Shown in pieces: positions 15,153 through 20,655 of a stretch of DNA of 20,655 nt. The notes beneath the pieces are model-generated. The model did not search any database. It was given only the letters and a program-made list of their open reading frames with translations, and was not told the origin of the DNA. Within the stretch, counting starts at the first letter, position 1, and every line of letters starts with the position of its first letter. Origin of the DNA: a virus. Position numbers and translations under genes: made by a program. The stretch spans positions 1 through 20,655 of the IMG/VR virus record IMGVR_UViG_3300032342_002142; one strand, written 5' to 3'.

Positions 15153-16151
15153 ATGTCCTCAACGATTATCGATCAGTACAACGGTGACCCTGTCTACGCG
15201 CACTTGCATGTGCTGACGCGGGATTTTCCGTTAGCTCGCGAAATGCTAAAAACAGCTTCGTTCGAAAATACTAAGCTGGCCGTAGAGGATTTACCCAGTA
15301 CCGCTTTTGCGTGGGAAGACGAACGACGGTTCCCGATTCACACCCGCGAAGATGCGCTCGCTAGTATCTTTTACCGCAGTAAGCTCGGTTCTGCGGTACC
15401 TGCCCATGTTGACGCCAAGCTGGCCACAGCGCAGGAAGTCTACAAACTCGATATTTCCATGTTCTCCGCAATGAAAACGGCTGCGGCAGAACCCACGGAA
15501 TATGCACTGCCCGATGAAAAGCGTTTGCCCCTTACGGGTGCTGCCCAAGTCAAAATGGCAGAAGAGGTACTTCATCGCGATGGAATGTACCTTACGCTTG
15601 AAAAGCGCGCAGACGCGTACAGCCGACTGTACACCGCGGCCAAGCGTTGCAATGTACAGCTCACGCCTCTGTCGCTGAAGTTTGCGGGGGCTACAATATC
15701 CAACACGCACACCTTGCGTGATTGGCTCGACGCCCGTACCGAAGCTGCGCCAACGCTCGTACAGAAAGCAGCGTACGCAAAGCTAGCCGAAGCTACATAC
15801 AATATGCCTAGCAACATCACCAATCGGTCAGACCTCGTAAAGGTAGCGTCTACGATTGCCCAAATTGACAAGCAAGCAGGACTTGATAAATTCTACGGTA
15901 AGAAATTACCCGACCCGCTTCTGACAGTATTCAATACTGAAAAAGTAGCGGAAGCAACGTGTGACGTAGCCGGCATGCCCGTGCCTGCATCCACGCTGAT
16001 GTCGCTACCGCCCCAAATATGGGACCAGATTGACGCTGCTGAAATCGGTGCCGTCGCTCAGAGCGGCGACCCTGATCAATTTCAACAGGTGTTTGCGACT
16101 CTTCCTTTAGATGCCAAGATGGTTCTGCGAGAACAACTTGGGCATGTCTGA
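15153..16151 (+). CDS. Putative virion or assembly protein (332 aa) with repeated DERRFPI-like motif
   Basis: Not firmly recognised. A phrase is repeated: FAWEDERRFPI at 52-62 and YALPDEKRLPL at 117-127, each followed by a helix rich in Ala. Similar LPxxRRYPI-type phrases occur in phage head-maturation or head-associated proteins (DUF6582-like), so a role in the head or its assembly is possible but weak. The rest is mostly helical, Ala/Lys-rich, with two lone cysteines (C166, C270 or thereabouts) and no membrane segment. It begins directly after a consensus -10 box without a ribosome binding site. It is followed by an overlapping gene, and the pair separates the metallopeptidase/VWA gene from the MoxR gene. 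Confidence 0.75.
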   Translation: MSSTIIDQYNGDPVYAHLHVLTRDFPLAREMLKTASFENTKLAVEDLPSTAFAWEDERRFPIHTREDALASIFYRSKLGSAVPAHVDAKLATAQEVYKLDISMFSAMKTAAAEPTEYALPDEKRLPLTGAAQVKMAEEVLHRDGMYLTLEKRADAYSRLYTAAKRCNVQLTPLSLKFAGATISNTHTLRDWLDARTEAAPTLVQKAAYAKLAEATYNMPSNITNRSDLVKVASTIAQIDKQAGLDKFYGKKLPDPLLTVFNTEKVAEATCDVAGMPVPASTLMSLPPQIWDQIDAAEIGAVAQSGDPDQFQQVFATLPLDAKMVLREQLGHV

Positions 16152-16836
16152 GGCAAAAACTGCGGCGTTAGCAGCCCTTCGCGACGACACGAGTTGTGCG
16201 AGCGCATGCCTCCATGCATTGACACATTTGTTTGAACGTAACTGGTTAAACTGGGAACCAGAAACGTTGTGGATTGAGCTCAAGCACTTGGGGCTCGATG
16301 TACCCGTACTCAATCGCAGTCAGATCATGGCAGGCAGGTCGCTTATTACGACCGGTCGCTTTTGGTACGACGCTAATGCCTTTGAGGTAGCATGCATCGC
16401 ATTCAATCAGCAGATACCGACTTATTTTGGCGCTGAAGACGCCCCTGTTGTATACATTAATTGGGCTGTGTTTGAAGCCGATTTAATACATCGAGACTTC
16501 GAGCATGAGAGTCTGGATTTCGATAGAGAACCGATTTGCTATACAGCGGTTCAATTATATCGAGAAGGCTTTGTTATTGCGCCGCCTATGTTAGAGATGG
16601 CCCAAGCAGAGCTAACTAAGCGCCTACCTAAAGAAGCGGGTGCGCTGGCGGCTACCGTGCGTGAGGCCTGGGCTGCAGCACCGAGAGGCGAAGCGCTCTC
16701 CAATGCGGCATACCCAGAAACTCCCGCAGGTGTGCAGCTTGCACGGCTCGCAGTTGTACAGCTGTATTTTGAGAAGCGCCTACGTTTGCGAGAGCAACAA
16801 CTAGCGCCCCTCAAAAACGCTTCTACGGCGACATAG
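16144..16836 (+). CDS. Hypothetical protein (230 aa), probably structural or assembly
   Basis: No family recognised. I chose the ATG at 16144 (MSEAKTAALAALRDD), which overlaps the previous stop by eight bases; an ATG at 16111 would overlap by 41 and adds an unlikely N-terminus (MPRWFCENNLG). Neither has a good Shine-Dalgarno. The sequence is helical, with a central acidic and aromatic stretch (VVYINWAVFEADLIHRDFEHE) and a C-terminal Arg/Leu/Glu amphipathic helix (YFEKRLRLREQQLAPL). No catalytic signature, membrane helix or cysteine cluster. Location before the packaging genes suggests head-neck or tail assembly, by context only. The end overlaps the MoxR gene's end by 14 bases. Confidence 0.7.
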   Translation: MSEAKTAALAALRDDTSCASACLHALTHLFERNWLNWEPETLWIELKHLGLDVPVLNRSQIMAGRSLITTGRFWYDANAFEVACIAFNQQIPTYFGAEDAPVVYINWAVFEADLIHRDFEHESLDFDREPICYTAVQLYREGFVIAPPMLEMAQAELTKRLPKEAGALAATVREAWAAAPRGEALSNAAYPETPAGVQLARLAVVQLYFEKRLRLREQQLAPLKNASTAT

Positions 16837-18109
16837 GGTCCGAGTCCGTAATGAGGTTTGCGCTCTTCTTGTACTCGCGCATTGTGTCAATAATGAACTT
16901 CATCTTGGCCTGGTACGGCTTTTGTTTAGCCAGTGCCGCCGAAAGCTTGTTCAAATACTTGTCCCCGTCGGTACCCTTGATTTTGCTCTGTTCGGACAGA
17001 TGCTGTCCGACAAAGGGTGACAAGAGTTCATTGGGGATATCGCCCATGTACAACGCCAGTTGCGGCGCAATCTTTACAGGGTCAGGCATGCCGCTGAACA
17101 GCTCGACTGCCAGACCCTTATTGAGCTCGCTGATAACGCTGGCGCGGTTCTTGGCCTTGCTTTCCTTTTCGACAAACTCATTGGTGTCTTTGTCGATTCG
17201 GAAGTTGAGGACAGTCGCCACACGTGTGCGTACCTGCGAACGATGAAGATACTCGTGGAGGATCTCCACCGGCTGAATAAGCGTATTCTGATCGGCCACG
17301 AAGTCCATGAACTTGTCCGCCGCGATATTGCCGATCTGGCCAGCAACTAGCGTACGCACGTGGCTGTCTGCAATATCGAGCCGTATGCGCTCGGCCGCAA
17401 GCAGGATGTTAGAAGCTTTTTCCCAGTTGGATGGACAGGGAAAGGCTTTGCCCGCATCACGCGCACCCATGTCGTAGAGGTACGTAGAGGCGGCCTTGAG
17501 GAACGCAGGTACCAAACGGTGCCAGTTAGATTCCTTAGCATGTGCTAGGAATGCCTGGAGATCGTGTGTACAATACACAAAGTTGAGACGCTTACGGATT
17601 GCGTGGTCCTTCTCAGCTTCGTTTACGAGGTAACTGCCGTCGCTGGGGTTCATCGCCGCGACAACCAACACATTCGGGTGTAGTTTGAAGTTGTGTACGC
17701 GACGCTCATCCGTAAGGGTAAACAAAGCATTAACCATCGCTTTGTCACCACGGTTCCACTCATCGAGAAATAGGACGGAACAGCCGTCATCTATGGCATG
17801 CTGGTTTAGGTCCAACAACCATTGTGGGGGAACGAAGTCGAACGAATCCCCCTTCTCGCTGAACATGATCATCGACACTTCTTCTTGTGTCATGTGCCCA
17901 AAATTCAGCGGATACATGAACCCTTTCTTACTACGGCACCACTGGTGCACGATAGGGGTCTTTCCGATGCCTGTTTCACCAACTAGACACACCGTAAGTT
18001 TGGGGTCCATAGCCCAAACAATGTCGAGTAACTTGGGGACCGAGCCGATGCCCGTTGGTCCGATACCTAGCTTCTCCCACGGTGACACTGAATCTTTTTT
18101 GTCAGCCAT
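16823..18109 (-). CDS. MoxR-family AAA+ ATPase
   Basis: 428 residues. Walker A GETGIGKT is at 44-51, Walker B VLFLDE at 112-117 followed by WNRGD, sensor 1 N154 in VVAAMNPS, and arginine-finger candidates R172/R174 in IRKRLNF. The spacing is that of MoxR/CobS-type ATPases, hexameric chaperones that remodel or activate partners, usually through a VWA protein. The C-terminal half (about 230 to 420) is helical and probably forms the lid and partner interface. The likely partner is the metallopeptidase/VWA protein at 15126-13411, separated here by two opposite-strand genes. AGGGG precedes the ATG at 18109 by about four bases. CobS (cobalt insertion) is an alternative name for this fold, but I see no specific support. 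Confidence 0.92.
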   Translation of the reverse strand: MADKKDSVSPWEKLGIGPTGIGSVPKLLDIVWAMDPKLTVCLVGETGIGKTPIVHQWCRSKKGFMYPLNFGHMTQEEVSMIMFSEKGDSFDFVPPQWLLDLNQHAIDDGCSVLFLDEWNRGDKAMVNALFTLTDERRVHNFKLHPNVLVVAAMNPSDGSYLVNEAEKDHAIRKRLNFVYCTHDLQAFLAHAKESNWHRLVPAFLKAASTYLYDMGARDAGKAFPCPSNWEKASNILLAAERIRLDIADSHVRTLVAGQIGNIAADKFMDFVADQNTLIQPVEILHEYLHRSQVRTRVATVLNFRIDKDTNEFVEKESKAKNRASVISELNKGLAVELFSGMPDPVKIAPQLALYMGDIPNELLSPFVGQHLSEQSKIKGTDGDKYLNKLSAALAKQKPYQAKMKFIIDTMREYKKSANLITDSDPMSP

Positions 18110-18116
18110 AAACCCC

Positions 18117-18125
18117 TGCTATCCT
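18117..18125 (+). promoter_or_regulatory. Possible extended -10 element (TGC TATCCT)
   Basis: In the 25-bp divergent junction before the terminase gene, TGC TATCCT keeps the extended TGn and four of six -10 bases. A start about seven bases on would fall just before the ATG at 18135, the same geometry as at 15138-15146, and again no Shine-Dalgarno is present. The CCTGC part is also the complement of the MoxR ribosome binding site, so some similarity is forced. Confidence 0.28.
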
Positions 18126-18134
18126 GTTTAATCA

Positions 18135-19814
18135 ATGCAAGTAAAACATGCGCTGCCAGATCAGAACTTATCCATCAGGCGTTCAGAATGGGTAACTACT
18201 TTATTGCATCTTGACGGTAAACCTTTTTCACTAGATCATTTCCCCTTTTACCGTCAAGTGTACGATAACCTGTATCCGGCGCTTTTGCTGAAGACAGCGC
18301 GACAGGTCGCAAAAAGTACGACGCTTGCAAACTTCTTGATCATGGAAGCGTGTAGCACGCCGCACTGGAAGAGTTTCTTCATTGCGCCTAGTCAGGAACA
18401 GACGACGAAGTTTTCCCAAACCCGTGTCGGCAAGACAATATTCTACTCTCCAGATATACGTAAGCGTTGGGTATCCAAAGAACTCTCCAGCCGTGTATTC
18501 CAGAAAATGTTTACCAACGGATCTGAGTTGGCATTTTCGTATGCGAGTGATGACCCTGACCGTGCCCGTGGTGTTTCGGCCGACCGCGTCGCTTACGACG
18601 AAGTACAAGATATCATGTATGACGAGGTTATTCCCGTCATTAACGAATGTATGGCGAACTCCGATTTCGCCTATGAGACTTATTGCGGTACGCCTAAATC
18701 AATGGAAAATACCATTGAACAACTATGGCAGTGGAGTACCCAAACTGAATGGGTAATCAAATGCACTGGCTGTAATACGTACCAGTTCTTTGAAGATGAC
18801 AAATGTTTAGGTAAACACGGCCCTATTTGCCTGAAATGCGGCAAGTACCTTAACGTACGTAATGGCGAGTGGGTAGACATGCGGGTCTACCCCAACGACT
18901 ACGAAGGAAAGCGCATTAAAGGATTCCACGTACCTCAGGTAATTCTACCTAAGAACGTGCCAACCTCCATGCCCTCTGATTTCAAAAATCAAGAAGTGGC
19001 ACAAGCGCGATGGCGCCGTATTATTGAGAAGCATGCCGTTTATCCCATCTCCAAGTTCAAGAACGAGGTGATGGGCGTCTCGGACGCTATCGGTACTCGC
19101 TTACTTTCTAAAGAAGAATTAGAGAGTATGTGCGAGGAATACGATATCCAAGACTACCCCGCGCATAACCTCTTACTCACGGACTTGCGTGCTGTCGTGG
19201 CCGGCGTCGATTGGTCAGGCGGCGGCACCACAGGTGCATCCCGTTCTGTCTTGTGGATCTGGGGCATTACGGGTGGCGGTACGGAGCACAGCTTCAAGCT
19301 GAAGACGTTGTACTTCAAAATATACCCTGAGACGAACCCCATATCCGGTGGCGTCATTGACCATATCGTGGATATGTGCGGACGGTTTAACGTACAGCTG
19401 ATATTCGGTGACGCAGGTGAAGGCGCTCTCGCGAACTCCAATCTGCGCGAACGCTTAGGTCCACACAGAGCAATGCAGGTGCAGTACCGCGGCGTTTCGA
19501 GCGCAGGCGGCGGTGGTAATTCGCGCCCGTTCTACTGGAACAAAATAGATCGATTCCTTGCGGAACGTACGACAATGATCGATCACTACTTCATGTTCAT
19601 CAAGCGTAGAGGCGTGATTTTTCCGAACCTTCGTTGTATGCAAATCCCTATTCGGGACCTGCTAAATGAATACGAAGAAGTTACGCTGCAAGGCCGTAAA
19701 GTGTGGAGACATGCGCCCTCCCAGCCTGACGACTGTCTGCACGCACAAGTCTTCGGCTGGATGGCCGCGAAGATGATGACCATGGATCCGTTGTTCACGT
19801 ACAACGGAGGATAA
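18135..19814 (+). CDS. terL: Terminase large subunit (packaging ATPase/nuclease)
   Basis: 559 residues. It drives genome packaging into the prohead and cuts the concatemer. The ATPase domain has a variant Walker A TARQVAKST (54-62) and Walker B VAYDEV (152-157; D155, E156). A CxxC pair at C210/C213 and another at C232/C235, 18 residues apart, form a zinc ribbon between the ATPase and nuclease domains. The RNase H-like nuclease shows D359 in VAGVDWSGG, D426 in IFGDAGEG, and DD at 532-533 in QPDDCLHA. All expected acidic residues are present. The ATG at 18135 lacks a Shine-Dalgarno and follows the MoxR divergent junction by 25 bases. No small terminase subunit is obvious in the window. The length is normal for phage terminases. 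Confidence 0.93.
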   Translation: MQVKHALPDQNLSIRRSEWVTTLLHLDGKPFSLDHFPFYRQVYDNLYPALLLKTARQVAKSTTLANFLIMEACSTPHWKSFFIAPSQEQTTKFSQTRVGKTIFYSPDIRKRWVSKELSSRVFQKMFTNGSELAFSYASDDPDRARGVSADRVAYDEVQDIMYDEVIPVINECMANSDFAYETYCGTPKSMENTIEQLWQWSTQTEWVIKCTGCNTYQFFEDDKCLGKHGPICLKCGKYLNVRNGEWVDMRVYPNDYEGKRIKGFHVPQVILPKNVPTSMPSDFKNQEVAQARWRRIIEKHAVYPISKFKNEVMGVSDAIGTRLLSKEELESMCEEYDIQDYPAHNLLLTDLRAVVAGVDWSGGGTTGASRSVLWIWGITGGGTEHSFKLKTLYFKIYPETNPISGGVIDHIVDMCGRFNVQLIFGDAGEGALANSNLRERLGPHRAMQVQYRGVSSAGGGGNSRPFYWNKIDRFLAERTTMIDHYFMFIKRRGVIFPNLRCMQIPIRDLLNEYEEVTLQGRKVWRHAPSQPDDCLHAQVFGWMAAKMMTMDPLFTYNGG

Positions 19815-19817
19815 AAA

Positions 19818-19970
19818 ATGAGTAGCGTCCTATTAACCGCCCAACGCCAAGGCGTCGTAAATCAACACAGACCACGAAACTCTCTTCAACACAAACCATT
19901 TGCGTCGGAGCGAGAAAAGGAGGGGTTAGTGTTGAAGCCGGGATCGACTACTCAGATGCTTTTACCATAA
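19818..19970 (+). CDS. Small basic protein (50 aa) after the terminase
   Basis: ATG at 19818, TAA at 19968-19970. The best ribosome binding site on the plus strand of the window, GGAGG with a seven-base spacer, lies in the last codons of the terminase, whose TAA is three bases before this ATG. The peptide begins MSSVLLTAQRQGVVNQHRPR and is basic and polar, with no membrane helix or cysteine. It fills the whole gap to the convergent gene. The signal for translation is strong, but such a short frame could be fortuitous. I do not recognise it. Confidence 0.55.
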   Translation: MSSVLLTAQRQGVVNQHRPRNSLQHKPFASEREKEGLVLKPGSTTQMLLP

Positions 19971-19986
19971 AAGGTAATCTTTTATG
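19966..19986. terminator. AT-rich hairpin at a convergent junction
   Basis: A perfect 8-bp inverted repeat, CATAAAAG (19966-19973) and CTTTTATG (19979-19986), with loop GTAAT, spans the 11-bp gap between the convergent small gene and the 186-residue gene, touching both stop codons. It could act as a weak bidirectional terminator. The stem is AT-rich and no long T-run follows, so efficiency is doubtful. Confidence 0.4.
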
Positions 19987-20542
19987 ATGCATCGTTTACT
20001 AGTTCAGGTGTCACCGCTAACGGTAATTTGGGCTTGAGCTGGTACAGTGCCATACGGTTATTGATCAAGAAGCCGGGATAGGCACCAATCAAAACTTCGG
20101 CAGGCGGCTGTACAGAGCGAATGGCCGACTTCTTCAGGCGTAGTTTACGCGCCACATTGAAGATAGGCATAAGCTCAATGATCCCTGTTTTGTTATTGAA
20201 CATCACAATGCAGGGGTCGATGAGCAAAACTTCATCGTCGTCTTCTTTGACGTTGATACCCATGATAGGCCCATCAGTGGTCGAGTAAACCTCGATAGCA
20301 TGCCCTGTAGCACAAAAACCATTGTCCTTTACCAGGGCGAATTCCACGTAGCTACGTTTGTGCATCTCCCCTGTCTTAACCCAGTCAACGACCAACTGAC
20401 CGTTCACGGTACTCGCCTTTGACTCCCACGCGGGTTCGGTATCGGTAGCGACGCCATACCGAAACTCTATACCAAACTTTTCAAATGTTTTGGTCTCAAG
20501 CTGCCTCGAAAGCATCGTTTCGGAGTTCTGTGAGTAGCTCAT
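19982..20542 (-). CDS. Hypothetical protein (186 aa)
   Basis: Unrecognised. It begins MSYSQNSETMLSRQLETKTF from the ATG at 20542; a TTG three codons earlier and an ATG at 20515 are alternatives. The best upstream purine run (GAGGGAG) is about 12 bases away, so the start is uncertain. It overlaps the upstream gene by 47 bases from 20542, or 20 bases from 20515. The sequence alternates beta strands (YVEFALVKDNGFCATGHAIE; GPIMGINVKEDDDEVLLID) and has a basic helix (VARKLRLKKSAIR) before a Pro-rich C-terminus. Nothing suggests an enzyme; it may be a small virion or regulatory protein. The convergent neighbour is the small gene after the terminase. Confidence 0.72.
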   Translation of the reverse strand: MSYSQNSETMLSRQLETKTFEKFGIEFRYGVATDTEPAWESKASTVNGQLVVDWVKTGEMHKRSYVEFALVKDNGFCATGHAIEVYSTTDGPIMGINVKEDDDEVLLIDPCIVMFNNKTGIIELMPIFNVARKLRLKKSAIRSVQPPAEVLIGAYPGFLINNRMALYQLKPKLPLAVTPELVNDAS

Positions 20543-20654
20543 TTTCTTCAATCACTCCCTCGGGTTGAATCAGTAATGGGTGCTTGGCTAGGTACTTCGC
20601 AATTGATTGGCACTCACCGTAGTTCTCACCGATTTCAGTATCGGCTTCAAACGG
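20496..20654 (-). CDS. C-terminal end of an unknown gene cut by the window edge
   Basis: An open minus-strand frame enters from the right edge and ends with TGA at 20498-20496, giving 52 residues (PFEADTEIGENYGECQSIAK ... NDAFEAA). The composition is acidic and helical and looks like real protein; the other edge frame checked closes at once with TGA. It is probably the upstream partner of the 186-residue gene in the same unit. Too little is visible to assign a function. Confidence 0.6.
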   Translation of the reverse strand, partial: PFEADTEIGENYGECQSIAKYLAKHPLLIQPEGVIEENELLTELRNDAFEAA

Positions 20655-20655
20655 T

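Overview
The window looks like about 20.7 kb from the genome of a large tailed double-stranded DNA phage (or an integrated relative). The terminase large subunit, a beta-helix tail fibre or tailspike and other virion-like genes show this. The rest is phage DNA-metabolism and accessory genes: a cobalamin-dependent ribonucleotide reductase, a RuvC-like resolvase, an HNH nuclease, a MoxR-type AAA+ ATPase, a metallopeptidase/VWA protein and a retron-like reverse transcriptase. I cannot name the host. The class II reductase suggests one that makes or imports vitamin B12. I see no tRNA, rRNA, CRISPR array or insertion sequence.

Layout. Coding density is close to 100%, and the coding strand switches seven times. 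(1) 2-4308, plus: a large tail fibre/tailspike cut by the window edge, then two overlapping genes for membrane/coiled-coil proteins. (2) 8246-4305, minus: RuvC-like resolvase, HNH nuclease, class II ribonucleotide reductase and three small unknown genes, chained mostly by TGATG or ATGA junctions. (3) 8282-10357, plus: three virion-type proteins that seem to be tandem paralogues. (4) 15126-10354, minus: metallopeptidase/VWA protein, a Cys-cluster protein, a reverse transcriptase and a larger Cys-cluster protein, all overlapping. (5) 15153-16836, plus: two unknown proteins, probably structural or assembly. (6) 18109-16823, minus: MoxR-like ATPase. (7) 18135-19970, plus: terminase large subunit and a 50-residue small gene. 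(8) 20654-19982, minus: the end of one unknown gene and a complete unknown gene.

How the genes fit together. Plus-strand genes are mostly virion and packaging genes; minus-strand genes are mostly nucleotide metabolism, recombination and accessory functions. Divergent junctions are 25-35 bp. Two convergent junctions overlap by exactly four bases, so that complementary stop codons interlock. The MoxR ATPase and the metallopeptidase/VWA protein are a classic functional pair, here split by two plus-strand genes.

The best candidate for an undescribed system is the reverse transcriptase unit (13418-10354). Its enzyme resembles retron RTs but has altered NAxxH-like and VTG-like motifs. There is no intergenic space for an msr-msd RNA. 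Both neighbours are unrecognised proteins with similar four-cysteine clusters. Calling it a system is inference; the gene order, overlaps and motifs are read directly from the sequence.
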